From: Rhodocyclaceae bacterium UBA2271
GTDB lineage: Bacteria > Pseudomonadota > Gammaproteobacteria > Burkholderiales > Rhodocyclaceae
Assembly: GCA_002347405.1 (NCBI GenBank)
Contig: DDXB01000015.1
Location: 16,473-80,472, forward strand
DNA: 64,000 nucleotides
Direction of reading: 5' to 3'
In this document: positions 34,552 through 42,936 of the stretch, piece after piece
Numbering within the stretch: the stretch's first letter is position 1
Layout of the letters: every line of letters starts with the position of its first letter
Program-made: the position numbers and the translations under genes
The notes under the pieces: generated by a model
Database searches by the model: none
Told to the model about the DNA's origin: nothing
Seen by the model: only the letters and a program-made list of their open reading frames with translations

Positions 34552-35972
34552 TTTGCCACCTCGTCTGCTCCTATCGTTACCTGCGGAAGTGGAAGCCGGT
34601 CCTCCACTTCCATAAGCGCAGTATCAGTTTTTTTAAGAGTAATAACCCAGTCCATCAAAATAATTCCGCCACGTCCCTTTCGTGGGAACTTCATGTAATG
34701 ACGACGAATTCGATACGCAAACGCCTTCTCAAGGTGAAGCCCTGCTGTTTTTGCAAGCCGGAGTAGGCAATCATGAACTGGTAGCACACCTGTGGATGCC
34801 TGACTATTCCCAACTACCAAAACATACCTGGCACCATCCTTCATTACTCGAGCAGCTTCGATAAAGTGCTTTTGCATCAGATCGAAGTAGCTCAAGGCGG
34901 CACTTCTTCGATACTCGGGAATCTGCTGTGGATCAACCAAATCCAGCAAGGCTTCATGTACGGAATGTGCTGGTGTTAAAGGATTCTTCGCTCCGATTGG
35001 CGTTCTACGGCGACTGTTGTATTCAGCTCGGCTAGCCACACCAATTTGGGGACCTAGCCAAAAATACTCCAGCATAAAGTTGTACATGTAGTCCACCGAA
35101 TCGAGGTACGGTGGACTTGTGACAATCAGGTCAACCGACGCGTCCTTAAGAGGAACCGACAATGCATTTCCCTCAAGAATGGTGGCCTGTCGCCCCTGCC
35201 ACACAGATTCCAAGCTGGAAACACTGAGTAGTGCTTTCTGTAGGGCTTTATCGAACGTTGGCAAGACCTCTGGGGGACTTTTTTTCAGAGTCCCTGACAC
35301 ATAGGTCTTTTGAGTTTGGTCATCGGCGTTTGACACCCAACGCAGAATTGAACTAAAGACAACAAAGAAAAACTTTCTCTCACTTGTCTTGCAGTCAAGA
35401 TTTTCGATGGCAGAGAAAATTCGACAGAGGTCTATCCAAGTTTTCTCTGAAAACCAGTGAGTCACATTCTTAACTCCTGCCATTGGAAGAAAGCAATCTT
35501 CCAATGACGGCAGACATGAAGAATCTAATTTCTCAGCTAGAGTAGCTAGTCGTGACGGGTCTAAGGGGGTAGTTTTAGCGCTCGAGATTAAGCGGGCCAG
35601 AGGATCAATATCGGTTCCGTAACTTTGTTTAACGGCGCACAACGCTTCGACCAAGCTAGTGCCTGAACCCATAAATGGGTCCCAGACAACACTTTTATCT
35701 CCTGCAAAATTGCGAATCGCCCATTGAGGAACCTGCGGAATATATTTGGCTGGGAAGCGGTGAAGGCCATGTGTCAGCCCAGATGTCTTAGTCGACAAAG
35801 TTAGACTCAGCAGCTCCCCATGACTGATTTCAGTGTGCTCGGGAAACTCATCCACTTCACGGATTACATCGTGGCTCTCATGCCCTTCTTTTGGAGTAGC
35901 AACGCCTCTTGACCGCCCACTTCTGGGTGGCTCGACGGGCATTTTCCCTCGCTTAACATTCAAATCACTCAT
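34548..35972 (-). CDS. DNA amino-methyltransferase A (TSPPY type)
   Basis: A 474-residue methyltransferase. SAM motif I WDPFMGSGTS is at about residues 97-105 and motif IV TSPPYLDSVDYMYNF begins at 285, so motif I precedes IV with a long helical insert between. This contrasts with the beta-class order of the phage enzymes at 3.5-6.2 kb. The SPPY motif indicates N4-cytosine or N6-adenine methylation, not 5-methylcytosine. The N-terminal 50 residues are charged and probably flexible. The gene overlaps both neighbours by four bases. Confidence 0.88.
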   Translation of the reverse strand: MSDLNVKRGKMPVEPPRSGRSRGVATPKEGHESHDVIREVDEFPEHTEISHGELLSLTLSTKTSGLTHGLHRFPAKYIPQVPQWAIRNFAGDKSVVWDPFMGSGTSLVEALCAVKQSYGTDIDPLARLISSAKTTPLDPSRLATLAEKLDSSCLPSLEDCFLPMAGVKNVTHWFSEKTWIDLCRIFSAIENLDCKTSERKFFFVVFSSILRWVSNADDQTQKTYVSGTLKKSPPEVLPTFDKALQKALLSVSSLESVWQGRQATILEGNALSVPLKDASVDLIVTSPPYLDSVDYMYNFMLEYFWLGPQIGVASRAEYNSRRRTPIGAKNPLTPAHSVHEALLDLVDPQQIPEYRRSAALSYFDLMQKHFIEAARVMKDGARYVLVVGNSQASTGVLPVHDCLLRLAKTAGLHLEKAFAYRIRRHYMKFPRKGRGGIILMDWVITLKKTDTALMEVEDRLPLPQVTIGADEVAN

Positions 35973-37417
35973 TCAAGTACCACTATCGATTCGCGCATAT
36001 ATTTTTCGAAACCCTTCAGCATATTTCGCTGCTGTGGCGCGACGGTCAAATGCCTGGTTTCAATGATTGTTGCTTTTCTAAAGCCTGCGTTTATACCGAC
36101 CATGGCTGTGAGAACGTCAGTAGGAACAATCACGCCTGCAAAGGCCGAGTTTCCAACAACGACATAACACTTACCGGCGGGAAGAACACTTCGGCACTGA
36201 CGAAGAACCATACCCATATCGTGAAAATAGCCACGCATGAGGTCTGGCACACCCATTCGCCAGCTACTCGCTGTGGTATCCATCAACGAAATTAACTTCT
36301 CGAGAACAGGCAAGTTCTCTGAAGGCCTTTTATAGTCCGCGTTTAGATGCGATCTTAAGGATGCTTTTCTAAGCGCATTAAGATCTGCATAGGAGTTAAC
36401 AAAGTTGCCAAACCATAGCTCAACCTTGAATGACTCAAAGTAGTCAAAACGATTCGCATATGGGGGACTGAAGATCACCGAATCGAAAGTCTCCCCCTTG
36501 AGCATTTCGCCAAGATTGAATGCACTACCCTCTATCAGCTGCTGCCCCGTCCAATCTCCAGATTGCCATTCAACAGTGTCTTCCAGCATCATCTCTAGCT
36601 GGTGCGTAAAGGTTTTGGAGAAAAAAGCCGTTTGATCCGCCCCGAATCTTTCCAGTTGCCATTCGCCGTCGGCGCGATTCTCGTACTTACCCTTTTGACG
36701 CTTCTTGTTGCGATACTTTATCCCGTTGCCTTCCTTGAAGTAGCTGCCGACCCCTTCTAGGATGGCCAGCCAGGCAAGGAATACAAAGTTTCGTGCAAGA
36801 GGGTCGGTTTTAAATGATATTTCAATAGCTGTTCTGGCGCGTAAAACAGCATCAAGCATCTGTGGCTCAAATACTTTCTTCGATATGCTCAGTTCGGGGA
36901 GTGGCCATCGTTCACTACTTCTAAGGAGGGAAGGAAAACTTCCAAGGAAACTCCTAATTTTGCGTATTGAAGACGGCTTCAGTGGCGTCAGCTTAACCTT
37001 TGACGAGAACGCGGCAATCGGATTTAAATCGATACCTACAGACTTTTTCCCTCTTATAGCAGCGCCAATAGGAATAGAACCACAACCACTGAATGGGTCG
37101 AGAATTCGACTGCCCAGCTGCAGCTTATCAATAAGCTCTGGTGAATATGCTTCTCGATATCTCAACCAACGATGCATGGGCGATGACGCGTTGCCTCGCC
37201 AATGCACAAAGGGCCCAAGATCGAAGCGTTGCTCAATCGGGTAGAGCGCATCCAGCGGCTCCAGGATTTTTGTTAGGTTTTTATGCACTTGAGCTACAAC
37301 ACGTTCCGGTTTTGTGTTCGAGATATTTCTGCCCACTGACTGAATACCAATGCTCTCTCGCATCGCTTCTGTGTTTAGTTGGGACATTTCATTGGTTTCG
37401 CGCAGTGAATCCATCAT
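35969..37417 (-). CDS. DNA amino-methyltransferase B (SPPY type)
   Basis: A 482-residue methyltransferase, second of the pair. Motif I LDPFSGCGSIPIGA lies at about residue 107, followed by VGIDLNPIAAF, and motif IV SPPYANRFDYFESF at about 317. Start chosen at ATG 37417 (or 37414) because AAGGAG (37421-37426) precedes it. An upstream in-frame start at 37504 would overlap the regulator gene. Two methyltransferases in one operon suggest an asymmetric target methylated on both strands by separate enzymes, as in LlaJI. This is inference. Confidence 0.87.
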   Translation of the reverse strand: MMDSLRETNEMSQLNTEAMRESIGIQSVGRNISNTKPERVVAQVHKNLTKILEPLDALYPIEQRFDLGPFVHWRGNASSPMHRWLRYREAYSPELIDKLQLGSRILDPFSGCGSIPIGAAIRGKKSVGIDLNPIAAFSSKVKLTPLKPSSIRKIRSFLGSFPSLLRSSERWPLPELSISKKVFEPQMLDAVLRARTAIEISFKTDPLARNFVFLAWLAILEGVGSYFKEGNGIKYRNKKRQKGKYENRADGEWQLERFGADQTAFFSKTFTHQLEMMLEDTVEWQSGDWTGQQLIEGSAFNLGEMLKGETFDSVIFSPPYANRFDYFESFKVELWFGNFVNSYADLNALRKASLRSHLNADYKRPSENLPVLEKLISLMDTTASSWRMGVPDLMRGYFHDMGMVLRQCRSVLPAGKCYVVVGNSAFAGVIVPTDVLTAMVGINAGFRKATIIETRHLTVAPQQRNMLKGFEKYMRESIVVLE

Positions 37418-37475
37418 CCGCTCCTTTTGGTTTTTGGGGGGGTGATGAGGCCATCTGTTTCGCGGAAAGCCAAGG

Positions 37476-37697
37476 TCATTCTTTGGTTCCACGAGCTGTG
37501 GCAACGCTTGTTAACAATGGCAACTGCGGTCCTAACTCGTCGCGACGACGCTCTAGAAGTTCTGCAACAGCTTTGCGAACCAACCACGCTACCGACACGT
37601 CGTTTTGGGCTGCAAGTTGAGCCACCTCGTTGAACATGTGCTCGTCAAGGGACACGGAGGTGCGTACGATCTTCTTGTTAAGTCGCGGTCGTGCCAT
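37476..37697 (-). CDS. Ribbon-helix-helix regulator of the restriction operon
   Basis: A 73-residue protein with a CopG/Arc-like ribbon-helix-helix: the strand segment KKIVRTSVSLDEHMFNEVAQ leads into helices with DVSVAWLVRKAVAELLERR. The ATG at 37697 is preferred to a TTG three bases upstream. It is first in the minus operon, about 60 bases before methyltransferase B. A perfect inverted repeat (37705-37727) lies between its -10 box and start, so autorepression is likely. It could delay restriction until methylation is established. Confidence 0.78.
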   Translation of the reverse strand: MARPRLNKKIVRTSVSLDEHMFNEVAQLAAQNDVSVAWLVRKAVAELLERRRDELGPQLPLLTSVATARGTKE

Positions 37698-37704
37698 CAA
37701 AGTA

Positions 37705-37727
37705 ATGTTTTATGCACCATAAAACAT
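37705..37727. promoter_or_regulatory. Perfect inverted-repeat operator for the RHH regulator
   Basis: Arms ATGTTTTATG (37705-37714) and CATAAAACAT (37718-37727) are perfectly complementary with a 3-base centre. It begins 8 bases upstream of the RHH ATG and touches the -10 box (37729-37734). A dimeric or tetrameric RHH bound here would block transcription start. Confidence 0.72.
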
Positions 37728-37728
37728 C

Positions 37729-37757
37729 ATTCTATAGTGTGTCTACCTGTCACACAA
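37729..37757 (-). promoter_or_regulatory. Promoter of regulator/restriction operon
   Basis: On the minus strand TTGTGT (37752-37757), a 17-base spacer and TAGAAT (37729-37734). It is the only good sigma-70-like pair upstream of the regulator, and the operator overlaps its downstream side. Confidence 0.55.
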
Positions 37758-38025
37758 GCCCATGTGGCAGACATCTAAGCAGCGGCCCGAAGGCGCAGGA
37801 TTGTTCGGTGCCGCTGTTCGCCCATTCGTGCCCCCGAACGAATGAGCAGGCCAGCGGCAAGCCTGTCGGTCACCGCCCTTGATCACGGAGGGACGCGAAA
37901 ACTCCGTTGTGGGGATGATGACCCTGATGCTTCCGGATTGTTAAAGAACCGTGGGCCGCCTGCGTGGACGCCGTCACGACCTTCCTGTGGAAGGATTTCG
38001 CTCACTACGCCTGATTGCGCGCCGC
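37758..38025. other. Intergenic region with nested inverted repeats and boxA-like site
   Basis: Non-coding gap between the restriction promoter and the RepB-like stop. It carries nested inverted repeats (37809-37859) and, on the minus strand, GGTTCTTTAACAATCC (37935-37950), which resembles the boxA antitermination element of rRNA leaders. No gene with a start and ribosome site is visible. GC content returns to that of the phage here. Confidence 0.5.
37809..37859. repeat. Nested inverted repeats
   Basis: Outer arms TGCCGCTG (37809-37816) and CAGCGGCA (37852-37859) enclose inner arms CATTCGT (37823-37829) and ACGAATG (37838-37844). It can fold as a two-tier hairpin on either strand. It might be a ParB binding site, a recombination site or an operon end; there is no T-run for a classical terminator. 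Confidence 0.6.
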
Positions 38026-38904
38026 TTATTTGTCCAGCGCCACCATGCGGACGATGCTGTCGAACTCGTTCAGCACGTCAGGGTGGTTTCTGGTCAGGTG
38101 GCGCAAGATGGCTTCGTTGGCCATTAGCTTGGCGAGATAGCCCTTAGCCAGCACCAGGTTGAGGATGTCCTGACCATAGGTCTGCTCGGCGAGCTTGAAC
38201 TGCTCGTGGAGGTTGCCCATCTCCCTCTCCATCTTGGCCATCTGGTCGGCGCTGACGCCGGTCATCTTCTTGGGCTTGGTTTCACCGACGAGCAAGTTGC
38301 TGGGCGTGGCCGCAACCAGCGCTTGGGCATAAGCGACCGTGATGTTGTTGGCGCTGACCATCAGTTCGACGCACTCAACCTGACGCGTCGGCTTGAGCTT
38401 GCGCAGGACTGCACCAAGGTTTGCCGAAAACGTCTGGTCGCGCAGCAACTCGGCGGCCTCCGGGCAGATCCCTTCCAGCAGGTTTAGCTTCTTGATGATG
38501 TGGCTGATGTCCACGTCCAAGGCCTTCGCCAGCTTTTCCGGGGTGACGCCCCGTTCGACAGCGCGACGGATCATGAGGTGCTCCTGAATACTGGAGAGGC
38601 GATTGATCCGGTTGTTGTAGGTGTAGCTTTCGTCATCGGTGGCTACCAGGCAGGGAGCCTTGTCGAAGCCCAGCTGTTTCAGCGCGACCAGTCGTGTGTG
38701 CCCGTCCAGCAAGATGTGCTGCCCCTCGCGGTTGGGCTTTCCCACCGACAGGGGTTCGATCAGCCCGACCGCCTCGATAGATGCGGTGATTTGCTTGAAT
38801 TTCCGTGAGGCAAGCAAGCCTTCTGGCGTCTTGCGCGAAGGCAGAACGGACGAGAGGGAAAGAATCAATGGCTCTGGCACGAAGCCAAGGGGCAGTTTGT
38901 TCAT
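38026..38904 (-). CDS. RepB/ParB-like protein 2
   Basis: A 292-residue ParB-superfamily protein, last in a coupled minus-strand string. A ParB N domain includes ASIEAVGLIEPLSVGKPN and HILLDGHTRLVALKQLGF (GHTR in place of GERR). RVTPEKLAKALDVDISHIIK-type text marks the helix-turn-helix (VTPEKLAKALDVDISHIIKK). The C-terminal part resembles plasmid partitioning RepB C-terminal domains. No ParA partner is present, so it probably acts with the recombinase rather than in partition. Start overlaps the preceding stop by four bases. Confidence 0.83.
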   Translation of the reverse strand: MNKLPLGFVPEPLILSLSSVLPSRKTPEGLLASRKFKQITASIEAVGLIEPLSVGKPNREGQHILLDGHTRLVALKQLGFDKAPCLVATDDESYTYNNRINRLSSIQEHLMIRRAVERGVTPEKLAKALDVDISHIIKKLNLLEGICPEAAELLRDQTFSANLGAVLRKLKPTRQVECVELMVSANNITVAYAQALVAATPSNLLVGETKPKKMTGVSADQMAKMEREMGNLHEQFKLAEQTYGQDILNLVLAKGYLAKLMANEAILRHLTRNHPDVLNEFDSIVRMVALDK

Positions 38905-39812
38905 GTGCTGCTCCCTCGAGCCCAGACCCGCTCCGCCAGATACTGGGGCAGTGTGTCGAGCCCTTCCGCGCGCAGCAGGGTGGTGAAATTCTCGTCGGCC
39001 AGCAGTTGGCGCAGGGCCCCGACGATGAACAGCAAGTTGCGTTGAGCGGTCTCTGCTTTCCTGACCAGTAGCTTCTGTCGCTCGACTTCCCTCTGGTAGT
39101 TCCGCACCAGGCTGGACGTGGTGACATCCTCATTGGCCTTGCGGGATGTCATCCTGCCGCCGATGGACTTGCCTTGGGTGCGGCGACGTTCGATCACACG
39201 ACGGGCTTGAATCAACTGGCTGCCACGCAGCTTTCCGGTTTCGTAGGCATCTTGTAGTGCGGCTTGAATCGCTTTCTCATCGCTGCCCGCGCCGGCGATG
39301 GTGATCGCCGCATTGAGAGGGATGCGCCCGCTGCCCACGGCCATCAGCAGTCGTTGCTCACCGTTCTGCAGCAATTGCAGGATGCCCTGAACGTACTCCG
39401 GACTCAGACCTGTCTTTTGTGCAATGGATTTCTTGTCATAGCCCTGATCCCGCAGTTGCTCGATGCCGGACAGCAATTCCAACGGGCTGAACTTTCGCCG
39501 GGCGATGTTCTCGGTGAGGCTCATGATGAAGGCCGATTCGTCATCGACGTTCATCACCATTGCAGGGATTTCTTGATGCCCGAGCGTCTTGAAGGCCTTG
39601 AAGCGCCCCTCGCCGCAGATGAGGAGATAGTGCTCGCCGTTGCTCCCAGGACGCGGCGTCACGATGATGGGCTTTTTCAGGCCGATGTTCTGGATGTTGC
39701 CAACGATCTGCTCGAACACACGGCTGTTGCGTTCGCGGGGGTTGAGAACTTCAATCCGTTCGAGAGGAATCATCCGTAACTCCGAATGCCGATGCTCTTT
39801 GTCCTGATTCAT
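38901..39812 (-). CDS. ParB-like protein 1
   Basis: A 303-residue ParB-superfamily protein. The N domain has PRERNSRVFEQIVGNIQNIG, LLICGEGRFKAFKTLGHQEI with the GEGR core, and LTENIARRKFSPLELLSGI, followed by the DKKSIAQKTGLSPEYVQGIL helix-turn-helix. The C terminus is helical and probably multimerises. The ATG at 39812 overlaps the recombinase stop (ATGA) and its stop overlaps the second ParB start, so the three proteins are made together. Confidence 0.87.
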   Translation of the reverse strand: MNQDKEHRHSELRMIPLERIEVLNPRERNSRVFEQIVGNIQNIGLKKPIIVTPRPGSNGEHYLLICGEGRFKAFKTLGHQEIPAMVMNVDDESAFIMSLTENIARRKFSPLELLSGIEQLRDQGYDKKSIAQKTGLSPEYVQGILQLLQNGEQRLLMAVGSGRIPLNAAITIAGAGSDEKAIQAALQDAYETGKLRGSQLIQARRVIERRRTQGKSIGGRMTSRKANEDVTTSSLVRNYQREVERQKLLVRKAETAQRNLLFIVGALRQLLADENFTTLLRAEGLDTLPQYLAERVWARGSST

Positions 39813-41374
39813 GCGGCCCTCCTTATGCGGATGCGCCGGGCCATGCCATACAGGTAGTCCAGGCTGTCGAAGCGATAGCACTCAAACTCGATGCCGTTGT
39901 GGTCGGCCAGATGGATACGTGCCTGACCGAAGTCCAGTCGGGGCAGCAGGTAGTAATCCAAGGCGGCCTGATTGCTGTCGTCCAGCCGCACGGCCACCGT
40001 GATGTCGGGCGCGAGGCTGGTATCGAAGCGCACTTTCCAGCGCCGTCGCCCGTTATCGAGCAATTGGCAGCGAGCCAGCACCAGTGAAACGGTGAACTCG
40101 CGATTCACGGTGAGGAGGTCGGTGGCCGGATCGCGTTCCACCATGCCGCCCACCTCGGCGATCATCCGTTCAGTCTGGCCGACGATCTCCGGGTGTAATC
40201 GGCGCAGGAACTGATTCGCTTCCAGATACTGGTAGTCCCGATCCGGAGTGAAGCCCACCGTCTGGTACGCGCGAATCAGACTGCCGAAACGATGCGCGTA
40301 GGCCGCCGACGAGGGCATGCCTTCAGCTTCATCGATGATCAGGCCGGACAGGTAGCCGTGGCGCTGGTAAAGATTGCGCAGCTTCTCGATCAACTCCTCG
40401 TCGCTGTACCGATGTGCCCTTGCGCGCAAGATGCCCTGCGCCGTGTAGAAGAGCTCCGGTGGCACGATGCCCTCGAACGCGCCTTCCTTCTTGATCCACA
40501 TCTCTGGGCTGTTGACCACCCGGTGCTTCTTGAGTTTGAAGGATCGCCGGTTGTAGATGTTGTTGCCGATGTATTTCTCGTTGGACAACACTTCGCGGAT
40601 GGTCGCTCGTGTCCAATCGCGCCCAAGGTCAGTACGCGTTCCTTGTGCATTCAGCCGTTCGGCGATGTCCAGCTCCGTCTGGTTGTCGGTGACAAACCAG
40701 CGGTAGATCTGGTTGACCACGGCAACCTCATCATCCGGACCTGGCTGAAGGATGACGCGGTCGGTTTGCAGGCTCTTGTGCTCGCCACGCGCCAACTCAC
40801 CTTTGAGCGTGCCGGACTGATCGACCAGCACGCGTCGCAGGCCATAGCCAGCGGGGCCACCTTGCCGAAAGCCCAACTCGATAAGGCGGCACTGACCAGC
40901 GAACACCTTGGCCGACAACTCCCGGCTGTATTCACCCGCCATCGCACGCTTGACGCCCTTGACGATGGTCGACACGGGCGAGCCGTCGTTTTCGAACTGT
41001 TCGGCGCAGTACGCGACCTGAATTCCGGCGCGGCGGCAAATGTATTCGTAATAGGCGCTCTCATCGGCGTCCTGGAACCGGCCCCAGCGGCTGACGTCAT
41101 AGACCAAAATGATCTGGAAGTCCGCGCTGCCTGTCTCGACGTCCTTGATCAGCTGCTGCAGCGCCCGCCGCCCATCGATGCGCAAGCCGCTCTTGCCCTC
41201 GTCGGCATAGGTGCGAACGATCTCGATGTTGCGCCGGGCAGCGTATTCGCGGATCTTGTCGGCTTGGTTTTCCGTCGAATACTGCTGGTGCTCGGTCGAC
41301 ATCCGAACGTACTCGGCGGCCCGAAATGTCGGTGGCTGATCCGCCCCCGGAATGGAGAACTCTTCTGCCTGCAT
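39809..41374 (-). CDS. Large serine recombinase / candidate integrase
   Basis: A 521-residue site-specific recombinase. The resolvase catalytic domain (about residues 18-165) contains EYVRMSTEHQQYSTENQ with the nucleophilic serine at residue 26, then VYDVSRWGRF, and KRAMAGEYSRELS with its active-site arginine. The Recombinase domain follows (LGRDWTRATIREVLSNEKYI). A cysteine zinc ribbon is not obvious, unlike many phage integrases. The start is the ATG at 41374, because further upstream residues look non-native. It probably integrates or inverts this element; the att sites are unidentified. Confidence 0.88.
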   Translation of the reverse strand: MQAEEFSIPGADQPPTFRAAEYVRMSTEHQQYSTENQADKIREYAARRNIEIVRTYADEGKSGLRIDGRRALQQLIKDVETGSADFQIILVYDVSRWGRFQDADESAYYEYICRRAGIQVAYCAEQFENDGSPVSTIVKGVKRAMAGEYSRELSAKVFAGQCRLIELGFRQGGPAGYGLRRVLVDQSGTLKGELARGEHKSLQTDRVILQPGPDDEVAVVNQIYRWFVTDNQTELDIAERLNAQGTRTDLGRDWTRATIREVLSNEKYIGNNIYNRRSFKLKKHRVVNSPEMWIKKEGAFEGIVPPELFYTAQGILRARAHRYSDEELIEKLRNLYQRHGYLSGLIIDEAEGMPSSAAYAHRFGSLIRAYQTVGFTPDRDYQYLEANQFLRRLHPEIVGQTERMIAEVGGMVERDPATDLLTVNREFTVSLVLARCQLLDNGRRRWKVRFDTSLAPDITVAVRLDDSNQAALDYYLLPRLDFGQARIHLADHNGIEFECYRFDSLDYLYGMARRIRIRRAA

Positions 41375-41522
41375 AGACCCGATCACTTTATGTTGTGTGA
41401 ACTTGCTCTCGGGCCTGCCTTTCACCTCAATGGCATACACGTGGCCTGCAACGCGCGGCCGGAATGCACAGGGTTGAAATTGTTGCCATCCAGGATGATC
41501 GAGAGCCCATTTGGGCTTGAAG

Positions 41523-42002
41523 TTAAGGCCGGATTCCCTGGCTGTCGATCAAGTCATCTCTTGACGCATCCATCTTGCATTCACAGGTTTCGTACAGCAG
41601 CGTGATTTCAACTACCCAAGAGCCCGGTGTTCCATTCGGGACGTCTGGCCGTCTTGTGATCCGGTAGATGCCGGAAGGCAGAGCTGACACGTCCATCTTT
41701 ACAGGATCGATGACTCGCTGCTGATGAGGCCCATCCGCTTGCGATCCTTGATCGCCGTCTGCCTGTTGTGCGTCTCGGTGATTGCGCCAATAGTCGTGGT
41801 TGCGCTTTGACCACGCGCGCTGTGCCGCCTGCTGATTGATGCGGTAGTCAGGATCGGATTGGAGTTTTGCCCGCTGCCATTCGCGCTTGCGAGCCCGCTG
41901 GCATTCAGGGGCGGAGCAGAACGCTTGGTCGGGAACCTGTGGGCGGGGTTCGAAGGGGTGGCTGCAGTGCGCGCAAAGTCGAGTAGTCATCGTGGTCTCC
42001 AT
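41523..42002 (-). CDS. Zinc-finger protein associated with recombinase module
   Basis: A 159-residue protein. The N terminus has a four-cysteine motif (CAHCSHPFEPR, then FCSAPECQRARK) typical of small zinc fingers. A basic helical segment rich in Gln, Asn and Trp follows, then a beta-rich C terminus with VVEITLLYETCECKMD. Starts at 42002 or 41990 are both possible. It is on the same strand as the recombinase, 148 bases upstream. Such zinc-finger proteins accompany this recombinase/ParB cassette in other proteobacteria as I recall it. Confidence 0.65.
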   Translation of the reverse strand: METTMTTRLCAHCSHPFEPRPQVPDQAFCSAPECQRARKREWQRAKLQSDPDYRINQQAAQRAWSKRNHDYWRNHRDAQQADGDQGSQADGPHQQRVIDPVKMDVSALPSGIYRITRRPDVPNGTPGSWVVEITLLYETCECKMDASRDDLIDSQGIRP

Positions 42003-42072
42003 GCAAAGTCCGTATGGAGACCGCCACTGACCGTGGCGAAGGGCGCGAAGCGGCTGCCCTATGAAGGGATAT

Positions 42073-42936
42073 TCAACGAGCGACGGTGTTCAACGCGGGG
42101 GCCAATGCCACGCTCAAGCGGCCAACGATGGCGTGCAAGGGTTCTGGCGGAAGTTCGTTCTTCTTGAGAAATGCCAGCCACAGCGCCTGGCGCGAAGCGT
42201 CGTGTGCAAACTCGTCCGTCAGGCCGACTGGCAGCGCTTCAGGAACTGCCATGCCCCGTCTTTCAAACGTGGCCTTGATCGCCTGGGCCAGCAGATCGGT
42301 GTCCAGAGTTTCTCTTTCCAACAGCACAGATAGATCGAAGTAGTCCTTCAAGCGGCTGTTGGTCATGCCCAGCAAAGCGATGGCGTGGAGCTTTTCTGCG
42401 ATGACGGTGTACGTTGGGTAGGCCCGCAGTCGTGGTGCGGGCATTTCCTCCAGCAGTACTGGGTAGACCGAATCAACAGGTGCCGGGGTGACGGCGTCGC
42501 CGAAGCCGACATCGATCTGGGTCTTGCAGCGTGCTCTGGCAAGATCGCCTGCAATCATCACGCGAACGCCACCGTAGCCTGCTTCCTTGCGGATCTCCTC
42601 GACCGTGACAGAGGCTGGGTCGAACACGATGCCGTCGTCGACCGGTACGGCTGCGATGTCCCGGAATACTTGGGCCACTGACTCCAGATCGCTGGCACCG
42701 AAGCCCAAGAGGTCGGCATCGCGTGTGGCCCGGTGTGGCATGTCGTACCAGAGCGTGAACAGCAGCGCACCTTTGAGCAGAAAGCGATCCGCGTGCGGCG
42801 ACTGGGTCAGCCGATAGAGGATGCGCTCCAAGGCAAAGCGCACCAGCACCTGATTGAAATCGACGCCTTGTGCCTTGGCGACATTGAGCAGGCGCGCACG
42901 GACGGATGCCGCGACATTTGGGGTGGCCGCACTCAT
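42073..42936 (-). CDS. abiEii: AbiEii-type nucleotidyltransferase toxin
   Basis: A 287-residue type IV toxin of the AbiEii/AbiGii family, which transfers nucleotides onto tRNA and arrests growth during phage infection. The nucleotidyltransferase core is FLLKGALLFTLWYDM followed by HRATRDADLLGFG, and the second half has TVIAEKLHAIALLGMTNSR with the conserved lysine. The start is taken at ATG 42936, overlapping the antitoxin stop (ATGA). Length agrees with the family (about 290-300). Confidence 0.87.
   Translation of the reverse strand: MSAATPNVAASVRARLLNVAKAQGVDFNQVLVRFALERILYRLTQSPHADRFLLKGALLFTLWYDMPHRATRDADLLGFGASDLESVAQVFRDIAAVPVDDGIVFDPASVTVEEIRKEAGYGGVRVMIAGDLARARCKTQIDVGFGDAVTPAPVDSVYPVLLEEMPAPRLRAYPTYTVIAEKLHAIALLGMTNSRLKDYFDLSVLLERETLDTDLLAQAIKATFERRGMAVPEALPVGLTDEFAHDASRQALWLAFLKKNELPPEPLHAIVGRLSVALAPALNTVAR

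Noticed and set aside
30854..37697. Operon considered as BREX or DISARM
   Set aside because: No PglX/PglZ, BrxC/BrxL, DrmA/B/C or phospholipase-D protein is seen; McrB-like and McrC-like signatures are.
37935..37950. boxA-like motif considered as part of an rRNA operon
   Set aside because: No 16S, tRNA or 23S sequence is nearby; only the motif resembles an rRNA leader.
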